Shown one piece after another: positions 56,557 to 64,000 of a stretch of DNA of 64,000 bases. A model generated the notes under the pieces. That model was not told where the DNA came from. It worked only from the letters and a program-made list of their open reading frames with translations, and made no database searches. The stretch comes from an uncultured Campylobacterales bacterium (GTDB lineage Bacteria; Campylobacterota; Campylobacteria; Campylobacterales; Arcobacteraceae), in contig CANLWY010000004.1 in NCBI GenBank assembly GCA_947494995.1, positions 210,352 to 274,351 on the forward strand, read 5' to 3'. Made by a program: the position numbers and the translations under genes. Position 1 is the stretch's first letter, and every line of letters begins with the position of its first letter.

Positions 56557-57120
56557 TTAAAAGAGAGAATACTCCTCTTCTATCAAGTTTGTAGTATTTG
56601 GAATAGAACTTTTATGATTTTTATAAGTAAACAAATATGATAGATTTCTTTTTATACTTTTGTATGCTGAAACAAGTTTCTTATGAGTAAATGATATATT
56701 TCCTGTATCAGGATGGGTGGTTGTTTCATTTAAAAAGTCTTTATGTTTCATGTATCAAATATCTAAAGCTTTTGTAAATCTAGCTTCATTACTATATTTT
56801 AATCTAGACATAATCTTCTTTAATTCTTTTAGTAAATATTTATAGTGGTCTACTTTTTCTGTCTCAATATGTTTCCAAAGTAAAATTTCATGGGTTATAT
56901 AATCCATAAAAACTAAAGTACCTAATTTATCTTTTCTTTTGCCATAGAATATAGCATCACATATTAAATGAATTACTCTAGTATTATGAGTTTTTACTTT
57001 TGGTTCATACTCTTTAATTTTATAATGAACTCATTGAATTGATTTATTATATTTTGATGATAAATCACTAAGAGTTTTGTCCTTTATAAATGTATTCTTT
57101 AAAAAGAGAACTTTCTAATC
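56557..57120 (-). pseudogene. Decayed DDE-type transposase
   Basis: On the minus strand one frame runs for most of the segment: TLSDLSSKYNKSIQ-stop-VHYKIKEYEPK, then LICDAIFYGKRKDKLGTLVF, ILLWKHIETEKVDHYKYLLKEL and, after an apparent internal deletion, MSRLKYSNEARFTKALDI-stop-YMKHKDFLNETTTHPDTG up to SSIPNTTN. Both in-frame stops are TGA (complement at 57031-57033 and 56755-56757) where tryptophan would fit. A further frameshift is suspected near 57060. This is an inactive remnant of an insertion sequence; I cannot name the family safely, and no terminal inverted repeats were identified. Confidence 0.65.
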
Positions 57121-57139
57121 TTTTTGGTCTTCTTTTTGG

Positions 57140-58177
57140 TTATTTGTTGTATCCATTTGGGTTTTTTGATTGCCAATTCCAAGAGTCTTGGCACATTTGG
57201 TTAATATCTTTTTTGGCTTCCCAGTTTAAAATCTCTTTTGCATAGCTTGGATTGGCAAAGTATTCTGTAATATCTCCTGCTCGTCTATCTGCTATCTCAT
57301 AAGGGATCTTTTTATTTGATGCTTTTTTGAAAGCTTTTACTACATCAAGTACAGAGTATCCTTTTCCTGTACCTAGGTTTACTATTAGTGGCTTTGTATT
57401 TGATGTTTGTGTATCTAAAAACTTTATTGCCTTTACATGTCCATTTGCTAAATCAACTACATGTATATAGTCTCTTACTCCTGTTCCATCATGGGTATCA
57501 TAATCTGCACCAAAGATATTTAAGTACTCTCTTTTTCCTACTGCTACTTGAGTGATAAAAGGCATTAGGTTATTTGGTATTCCATTTGGGTCTTCGCCTA
57601 TAGTTCCACTCTCATGTGCTCCTACAGGGTTAAAGTATCTTAATATAGCTATTTTAAACTCTGGGTCACTTATGTATAAGTCTTTTAAAATCTCTTCTAT
57701 AAAATATTTTGTTCTTCCATATGGGTTTGTTGTTGCACCTGTTGGAAAACTCTCTTTTATAGGAGAAGTATGTGGATCTCCATATACAGTAGCAGAGCTA
57801 GAAAATACTATTTTTTTACATTTGTTTTCACTCATTACTTCAAGAAGCTTTTGTGTTCCTGTTACATTATTATCATAGTATTCAAGAGGTTTTTCTACAG
57901 ATTCACCTACTGCTTTTAGTCCTGCAAAGTGAATTACCGAGTCAATATTATATTGTTCAAAAACTTTTTGTAAAGAGTTTTTATCTCTTATATCTCCTTC
58001 TACAAAAGGTATGTTTTTGTTTATAAGTTTTTCTACTCTTTTTATACTCTCTTGTGAAGAGTTACTCAGGTTGTCATATACTATAAAACTAAACCCTGTT
58101 TCATGAAGAGAGATTAGTGTGTGTGAGCCTATATATCCAGCTCCACCTGTTACAAGTATTTGTTTATCTTGGTTCAT
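57140..58177 (-). CDS. galE: UDP-glucose 4-epimerase
   Basis: 345 residues: ILVTGGAGYIGSHTLISL (NAD site), FSSSATVYGDPHTSPI, YGRTKYFIEEIL (catalytic Tyr and Lys), and GTGVRDYIHVVDLANGH. Interconverts UDP-glucose and UDP-galactose for surface polysaccharides. It is 27 nt downstream of the frameshifted sugar-phosphate transferase on the same strand, suggesting a polysaccharide operon. Confidence 0.95.
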   Translation of the reverse strand: MNQDKQILVTGGAGYIGSHTLISLHETGFSFIVYDNLSNSSQESIKRVEKLINKNIPFVEGDIRDKNSLQKVFEQYNIDSVIHFAGLKAVGESVEKPLEYYDNNVTGTQKLLEVMSENKCKKIVFSSSATVYGDPHTSPIKESFPTGATTNPYGRTKYFIEEILKDLYISDPEFKIAILRYFNPVGAHESGTIGEDPNGIPNNLMPFITQVAVGKREYLNIFGADYDTHDGTGVRDYIHVVDLANGHVKAIKFLDTQTSNTKPLIVNLGTGKGYSVLDVVKAFKKASNKKIPYEIADRRAGDITEYFANPSYAKEILNWEAKKDINQMCQDSWNWQSKNPNGYNK

Positions 58178-58204
58178 GTATTTCTTCTTTTCTTTCTAAA
58201 ATAT

Positions 58205-59207
58205 TTAAATAAGCTGTTTCTTCTTTATTTCTCTTTTTACTCTTCTTTTTACTCTTGGATCAAAAAGATTGAAGAATATTAAAAAAAGTATCAAGAATAA
58301 AATGATATTTAAAATATCTTTAGATTTGATAATTTGTAAAAAGATAAGACATAACGCAGATTGAATTAGGATAATTGTACTTACTGTAAACTTAACATTT
58401 CTTTTTGCTTTTTGTAAGATATGATTCATATGGTTTTTATCTGCTTCAAAGGGAGATTTCTTTCTTTTCATTTTTCTTCTAAATACAATCATTGTATCTA
58501 GTATAGGAATGGAAGCTAAAAAAAGTACAGCACTTGGTGGTATATTGTAAAGAGTGAAGAGTCAAAAAAGCTATTACAAAATCTAGGAAAAGTAAACCCC
58601 TATCTCCCATAAAGATTTTTGCTGGATTCAAGTTTAAAAGTAAAAAACCCAATAAAATAGCTAAAAGAAATGCGGGTGCGACTATTAATACTTCATCACT
58701 ATTTATAAGTAGAGTAAATAGTATCACAGAACTTACTCCTCCTGCTAAACCATCAAGACCATCTATAAGATTCAAACTTATATCAAATAGAGTAAAAGGA
58801 ATATCAATATATCCTAAATATAAGTTTTGACCTAAAAAATTACCAATATAATCTACCATATAACCATTATAGATAAGAAAAAAAGAAGCAATTATAATAA
58901 AAAGAAATTTCGTTTTTGCACTAATATTTTTAAGATCATCTACAATCCCAAAAACAATTGCTAGTGCAATAATTGGGAATATAAGTTCAAAGGCAAGTTT
59001 TGTTTCAAAGAAAAACATAGATATAAAAAACATAAGACCTATAACTATTTCCGCACCTCTTGGAGTAGCGTTTTTATGGGAGCTTCTATCATTTGGTATA
59101 TCAAGAAGAGCAATTTTTTTAGTAATTGTAATAAAATACTTAATTGAATAGTATGTAAAAATAGTTATGATAAAACAATAAATAATAATTTTTCCATCAA
59201 TATCCAT
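58205..59207 (-). pseudogene. WecA/MraY-type sugar-phosphate transferase, frameshifted
   Basis: Start ATG 59207 (AAAAGGG upstream). The N-terminal part has IALLDIPNDRSSHKNATPRG, FGIVDDLKNISAKTKF, NLIDGLDGLAGG and AKIFMGDRG, i.e. the Asp-rich motifs of polyprenyl-phosphate HexNAc-1-phosphate transferases with many membrane helices. The frame then breaks near 58551-58564. The continuation in another frame reads LYNIPPSAVLFLASIPILD then RRKMKRKKSPFEADKNHMNHIL, the expected C-terminal motif. The two pieces differ by a 7-bp tandem duplication (AGAGTGA then AGAGTCA on the plus strand); removing 7 nt restores one gene. Either a disrupted gene, a slippage-type phase variant, or a sequence error. Confidence 0.8.
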
Positions 59208-59213
59208 AAACAT

Positions 59214-59695
59214 CCCTTTTCAAAGTTTGGAGGACATTCTATACTAAGTAAGCTTATATATTATACTTTCATGTGGATATAATTGAATGTAAATAAAAAA
59301 TATAATTATTTTAATAAGAGCAAAAAATTTGAAATAGAAATTATAATAAATAAACAAAATTATTTTATTTTGAGCTAACTATTTTTAAGTAAATAAAAAA
59401 TATTTTTCTAAAAAATACTTTATAAATAATATTATATTTTATAAAAAATAAATATAGAAAAAGTTTATATAAGAAATATTTTTCTTTTAAAGTTTTAAAG
59501 AAAATTTGTATTTAGTTTACTAAAAAATACTTGATTATCATACTTATATAATATAAATCCAAAATCTAAAAAAGTATAAAATAATATATATGTTTTAAAA
59601 TAGTCGTATTTTAAGATTTAATTACATTAAGACTACTTTGCGACTATTTCGGGTGTACACTAAAGTATAAAGATTGGCACTAGGAGGAGAAGGTC
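59214..59695 (+). promoter_or_regulatory. Promoter region of the large adhesin, with TAGTCG dyad
   Basis: No gene is seen in this extremely AT-rich stretch. AAATAGTCG (59598-59606) and CGACTATTT (59641-59649) form a perfect 9-bp inverted repeat with a wide spacer, which contains GACTACTTTGCGACT (59631-59645), the reverse of the 15-mer near 56206. GGAGG (59683-59687) is the ribosome-binding site. The dyad is a probable regulator site. Confidence 0.5.
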
Positions 59696-62600
59696 ATGTA
59701 TGAGGGAATAAAAATTCTTAATGGTACAAAAGAAGTAAATCTGGCAAATTTACAGCAAAGTGTTGATGGTGAACTTATATTAGGGGGAGTAAATAGAATA
59801 AAAGTTTATATTGATTCTCTTGCTTCATATAATGAAAATGTTCAAATAATGGAAAACAATACAGATGTGAAAATATCATTGAAAGATGCAAGTGGAAATG
59901 ATATTTTTGTTATATTAAAAGGCTTAGGAGAGATGCTTCTTACAAACAATCCAGATCTAGCACTTTTTGAAGTTTTTAAGGGGACAGAAAAACTTGCATC
60001 AATGAGTACAATAGATGATTTAGAAGCTGCAGCAGCAGGTGGGGAGACTTTAGGAAGTGAGCAAGGAGAAAATCCTCCAGGGGCATCAAGTTTAGAGGGG
60101 ACTGAAAGTGATGCACTTGCTCAAAGAGTAGCAGGAGTAGCACCAGGTGGACCAGCAGATCCTTTAGATCCAAATGATGGAAATTCACAACCTGAAGTAA
60201 GTGATGTTATTATTGACCCAATAAATGAAGTTTTAGGAGTTGAAGGTGCGGGTGATAAAAACATATATAATGGACAATTAGAAGTTACAGATGAAGATGC
60301 AGAAGATACAGGTCTTCATACTTTCTCGTATGTAATAGGAACTTTATTAGTAGAAAGTTCAAGTGGTGTTATACGTGAAATTGAAGATGATATAGAAGTA
60401 GTTGTAAATCCAGATGGTTCATATACCATAAGTGGAGATTTCAACGATTTAGCAATTGGTGAAACCGCAACGGTAAGCTTTGATTATATTGCAACTGATG
60501 TTAGAGGATTAGCAAGTGAACCTGCAACAGTAACATTAACAGTTAATGGTACAAATGATATTCCAGTAATTGAAAACATCACAATAAATGAAGCTCCTGT
60601 TTATGAAGATAAAGAAGAGGAGTTTTATCCTGACTATGAACCAACATATCCTTATCCTACGGAACCAGGTTCAGAATATTCAGAAACCTATGACGATATT
60701 GATCTTATTGGAGTTGATGATACACAAGATGATGGAAACAATATCTATACAGGAGAGTTATTTGTAGCAGATGATGATGAAAATGATACTCATGTTTTTT
60801 CAGTAGTAGAGGATAGTATAGTTATTGATGCTCCTTTAGATAATGAAGGAAATCCAATAATTGAATCTTCAAATTTAATTCCTCAAATAATACAAAATGA
60901 TGATGGAACATGGAGTTATAGTATTGAAGGTGACTTTTCAGCTTTAAGAGCAGGAGAAGTTGTAACTGTAAGCTTTGATTATGTAGCAGATGACCAAAGA
61001 GGTTTTGATGGAACAGATGGAATAAATGAGTCTTCAGTATCTGAAGCAAAAACAATAACTCTTTCTATAATAGGAACAAACGATCAGCCAATAATAACAG
61101 ATGTAGATGCAGGAGAGATTGATGAGTCTTATGATAGTACAGATGTTTTAGGAGTTGATGATACAAAAGAAGATGTTCTTACAATATTTAGTTCTACTTT
61201 AGACACAGTAAGTGATGATGATATAAATGATACTCACTTCTATCAAATGCAATATGGAACAGTAAGAGTAAATGGTGAGTTAGTAGATGATGTCTCAGTA
61301 GTTTTAAATGGAAATGGTGAGTATACAATATCAGGTGACTTCAATTATTTAGCAAGTGGAGAGAGTGTTGTAGTTACCTTTGATTATGTTGCTATAGATG
61401 ATTCCTTTGGAAGTGAAGAAAGTAATGTATCTGAATCAAAAACAGTAACTTTAAAAATAAATGGAACAAACGATCAGCCAGTTGTGGAGGATGTAAATCT
61501 AAATGAACAAGTGGAAGCCTTTTTTGACGAAGTTGAAACTACAGATACCTTTGAAGAAGGATATATTAATGGTTTAAGAAATTTCGGGCAGTCATTTATT
61601 GCACAAGATACAGCTCTTAGTTATCTTGATTTCAACATAATGGATGGTTCTAATAATAATATAGATACAGAAGTAAAAGTAAGTATAATAAAATCTAATA
61701 GTGACTCAATAGTTTCCGGAGTAAGTCCAGCTTGGGTTCCTGTAATATTTTCTGGTGAAACAATATTCAGTCAAGATATTACACTTGAGTTTGGTTCAGA
61801 TAATATAAAATCACTAAATTTACCGAATGTAGAATTAGAAATAGGTAAACAGTATTTTATTATTGTATCTTCTGTAAATAATGATTATTTTGAAATTTGG
61901 TTTAGTGCTTCAGGTGAAGTAAATGATGGAGAAGCTTTGTTTGAAATAGAAAATCTTGGAACTAGAGAAGGATATATTCACGATGGGTATAATCTTGGGA
62001 TTGCTATGTATTATGCAGGTGGAGCAGCAGTACAGCCATTATATGAATCAAGAGATGAAGAATTTTATCAAAATGATATAGATGATACACAAGATGATGT
62101 ATTGACTATCTTTACAGGTACATTACCTGCCGTTCAAGATGATGATGAAAGTGATACTCATACTTATCAATTAGTAGAAGGAACTGATACTGGACTTGAA
62201 GGGGTTGAAAATGCTCAAATACTAGTATCTGAAGCTGGTACATTTAATATTCAAGGTGATTTCAACTTTTTAGCAGCAGGAGAAACAAGAACAATAACTT
62301 TCCAATATACAGCAACTGATAGCTCAATTGGAAGTGAAGAAAACAATGTTTCTGAACCCAAGACAGTAACACTTACAATAACAGGAACAAATGACCAACC
62401 AATCATAGAAGATGTAATAAGAGGTATCGAAACACCAATCTATGAAAATATGGACTCAGACTCAAATGATACTTCTGGTGATGGAGTATTAAGAAATGAT
62501 GAAGGCCCTATAACAATAACAGGTCAACTAGTTGCTAGTGATGATGATGCACAAGATATGATTGATGGGCATACATTTAGTGAAGTTACAAATACAAGAG

Positions 62601-64000
62601 CAAGTGATAATCCTTTGATTGATATAAATGATATTTCAATTATAGTAAATTCAGATGGTTCATATAGTGTAACAGGTGATTTTACAGCTTTAGCATTAGA
62701 TGAAACTGCAACTATAACATTCGATTATATAGCAGATGATAATAGAAATGATTTTAATGGTGAATCTTCAGTCTCAGAAGCAAAAACGGTATCTATCACA
62801 GTAACAGGAACAAACGACCAACCAGTTGTTGAGGATATTCTTGTGGTAAATAACGATGTGTATTTAGGAGGTTTTATTGAAAATCAAGGAGGAAACTATG
62901 ATGCTTCAACGGCTCTAAATATAGATGGAAACTTTACTTTAGGGGCTAATCCTGATGTAGCAGATTCTGAGACTATTCCATATGTGAGTATAAGTGGAGT
63001 AGGGGATGGAGCAACGCACTGGTATGAGTTTACTGTAAACAATCCAGGAGATAGAGCAGTATTTGATGTAGATTATGGAAATAGACATGGGGGTTCTTTT
63101 GATACTTGGTTGAATCTATATAATCAAGCAGGAAATAGAATAGCTTATGATGATGATAGTAGTACTTCAATTGGTGCAGGGGGAAGTGTCCATGGTTATG
63201 ATTCATATTTATCTTATACTTTTAATACTCCAGGTACATATTATATAGAAGTTGGTAGCTTTTATGGAGGAGCAGATATTCCACTTGGAGGAACTTATAC
63301 TCTTCAAGTATCTTTAGAAAATGCCACTTCAGGTAAAATATATGAGTCTCTAGATAATGAGTTTTATCAAAATAATATTGATGATACACAAGATGATGTT
63401 TTAACTGTCTTTTCAGGTGAGTTATCAGAGGTTCAAGATGATGATGTAAATGATACACATACTTTTCATTTGGATTTAGGAACAGTAGCAATTGATGGAA
63501 ATACAGTAGAAGATACTTTAATCACAATAGAAGAAGATGGTGACTATACTGTAAGTGGAGATTTCAACTATCTTGCAGCAGGTGAAACAGCAACTGTAAC
63601 ATTTGATTATTATGCACAGGATAATAGAGGAGTTATTGATCCAAATGATCCTTTAAATGAACTATCAAGATCTGAACCAAAAACAGTAACTCTTACAATA
63701 ACAGGAACAAATGACCAACCAATAGTTGAAGATGTAGTATTTAATAGTACTCCAATGACATATGATGTTATGGCATTAGATAGTGAAGCAGTAGTAAGAG
63801 AAGTTGATTTCAATGAAAGAAGATTTAAAGTTAATTTTTCATTTAAACTACTTGATGAGACTTCAGAAGGAATTATCATCCAAAGAGGAGATGGTACAGA
63901 TAATAATACCCCAGTAATATCAATAGTAAATGGAGCCTTAGTAATAGAGATGCTAACATCAACAGGTACTGTTGAAACAATAACTTTTCCAATAGTTGCA
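59696..64000 (+). CDS. Very large LapA-like VCBS-repeat adhesin, 5' part
   Basis: ATG 59696 opens a frame with no stop to the end of the window: 1435 residues seen, C-terminus missing. Residues 1-110 resemble the retention module of LapA-type adhesins; AAAAG at 111-115 (after DDLE) fits the di-alanine site cut by LapG proteases. No N-terminal Sec signal, as expected for a type I secretion substrate with a C-terminal signal. Six VCBS/cadherin-like repeats end in GTND(Q/I)P at residues 285, 460, 590, 897, 1038 and 1337. An unnamed beta-rich domain is inserted at about 616-775 and a pre-peptidase C-terminal (PPC)-like domain at about 1057-1205 (HWYEFTV, DTWLNLYNQAGN, GTYYIEVGSF). Residues after 1345 look like a LamG/concanavalin-type sandwich. 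Secretion, calcium and LapD/LapG control are inferred from the family. Confidence 0.85.
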   Translation, partial: MYEGIKILNGTKEVNLANLQQSVDGELILGGVNRIKVYIDSLASYNENVQIMENNTDVKISLKDASGNDIFVILKGLGEMLLTNNPDLALFEVFKGTEKLASMSTIDDLEAAAAGGETLGSEQGENPPGASSLEGTESDALAQRVAGVAPGGPADPLDPNDGNSQPEVSDVIIDPINEVLGVEGAGDKNIYNGQLEVTDEDAEDTGLHTFSYVIGTLLVESSSGVIREIEDDIEVVVNPDGSYTISGDFNDLAIGETATVSFDYIATDVRGLASEPATVTLTVNGTNDIPVIENITINEAPVYEDKEEEFYPDYEPTYPYPTEPGSEYSETYDDIDLIGVDDTQDDGNNIYTGELFVADDDENDTHVFSVVEDSIVIDAPLDNEGNPIIESSNLIPQIIQNDDGTWSYSIEGDFSALRAGEVVTVSFDYVADDQRGFDGTDGINESSVSEAKTITLSIIGTNDQPIITDVDAGEIDESYDSTDVLGVDDTKEDVLTIFSSTLDTVSDDDINDTHFYQMQYGTVRVNGELVDDVSVVLNGNGEYTISGDFNYLASGESVVVTFDYVAIDDSFGSEESNVSESKTVTLKINGTNDQPVVEDVNLNEQVEAFFDEVETTDTFEEGYINGLRNFGQSFIAQDTALSYLDFNIMDGSNNNIDTEVKVSIIKSNSDSIVSGVSPAWVPVIFSGETIFSQDITLEFGSDNIKSLNLPNVELEIGKQYFIIVSSVNNDYFEIWFSASGEVNDGEALFEIENLGTREGYIHDGYNLGIAMYYAGGAAVQPLYESRDEEFYQNDIDDTQDDVLTIFTGTLPAVQDDDESDTHTYQLVEGTDTGLEGVENAQILVSEAGTFNIQGDFNFLAAGETRTITFQYTATDSSIGSEENNVSEPKTVTLTITGTNDQPIIEDVIRGIETPIYENMDSDSNDTSGDGVLRNDEGPITITGQLVASDDDAQDMIDGHTFSEVTNTRASDNPLIDINDISIIVNSDGSYSVTGDFTALALDETATITFDYIADDNRNDFNGESSVSEAKTVSITVTGTNDQPVVEDILVVNNDVYLGGFIENQGGNYDASTALNIDGNFTLGANPDVADSETIPYVSISGVGDGATHWYEFTVNNPGDRAVFDVDYGNRHGGSFDTWLNLYNQAGNRIAYDDDSSTSIGAGGSVHGYDSYLSYTFNTPGTYYIEVGSFYGGADIPLGGTYTLQVSLENATSGKIYESLDNEFYQNNIDDTQDDVLTVFSGELSEVQDDDVNDTHTFHLDLGTVAIDGNTVEDTLITIEEDGDYTVSGDFNYLAAGETATVTFDYYAQDNRGVIDPNDPLNELSRSEPKTVTLTITGTNDQPIVEDVVFNSTPMTYDVMALDSEAVVREVDFNERRFKVNFSFKLLDETSEGIIIQRGDGTDNNTPVISIVNGALVIEMLTSTGTVETITFPIVA
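60200..63721 (+). repeat. Six VCBS-type repeats in the adhesin
   Basis: Each unit carries GELxVxDxDxxDTH-like, DGxYxIxGDFxxLAxGE and VTLTIxGTNDxPxIxDV segments. GTND codons begin at 60548, 61073, 61463, 62384, 62807 and 63704. The stretches DDTQDDVLTIFTGTL (before 62160) and DDTQDDVLTVFSGEL (before 63430) are nearly identical, so these two units are recent copies of one another. Spacing is uneven because other domains are inserted before repeats four and six. Confidence 0.85.

Noticed and set aside
60200..63721. CRISPR-like periodic repeats
   Set aside because: The repetition follows protein repeats in an open frame, with diverged units of uneven spacing, not identical short repeats with unique spacers.
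59976..63879. Long open frames on the minus strand inside the adhesin gene
   Set aside because: They are Leu/His-rich shadows of the repetitive Asp/Thr/Gly-rich adhesin frame, with no ribosome-binding sites or family motifs.

Overview
The window looks like a chromosomal segment of an Arcobacteraceae member (Campylobacterota). The case rests on very AT-rich coding DNA, frequent TTG starts, a cluster of ATP synthase genes that begins with paired b' and b subunits, a clpB promoter overlapped by an HspR-type HAIR operator, and several histidine kinases with the H-box AHQWRQPL. I have no database match; this is a reading of gene content and order. No rRNA, tRNA or CRISPR array was recognised.

Layout. 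1-7159: the tail of a glutamate-synthase-like flavoprotein, an FAH-family enzyme, a hybrid sensor kinase with two tandem response regulators, and a fused MsrB-MsrA. 7192-13941: a small unknown protein, an ankyrin-repeat protein, a thiamine-binding-type protein, RNase HII, and a solute-binding protein coupled to a histidine kinase. 14006-21312: clpB, then rpmH-rnpA-yidD-yidC-jag-mnmE. 21314-28054: two paralogous unknown proteins, an HI0933-type flavoprotein, two SixA-like phosphatases, HtpX, and a divergent pair (DUF134/NifX-like and NifX-like) separated by a structured region. 28140-37247: aroC-rnc-rnhA plus a LapB-like TPR protein, dnaG, ridA, rplU-rpmA and obgE-proB-fmt. 37289-47744: a GAF kinase, an AEC transporter, birA-parA-parB and atpF'-F-H-A-G-D-C. 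47751-56094: tolQ-R-A-B, an epimerase, CbiX-like, pal, cpoB, slyD, fabD and mtnN.

56095-64000 is the accessory end. It holds a 40-codon stub of an adhesin gene, a decayed transposase, galE, a frameshifted WecA-type sugar-phosphate transferase, and the first 1435 codons of a very large LapA-like VCBS-repeat adhesin that leaves the window still open. The stub and the adhesin share an N-terminal sequence and an upstream motif, so this region has carried at least two adhesin loci.

The least explained signals are the roughly 285-nt structured leader before the NifX-like gene, two possible Shine-Dalgarno-masking hairpins (before the hybrid kinase and before obgE), an rnpA gene with no usual start codon, a 7-bp duplication that breaks the wecA-like gene, and the adhesin/stub pair.
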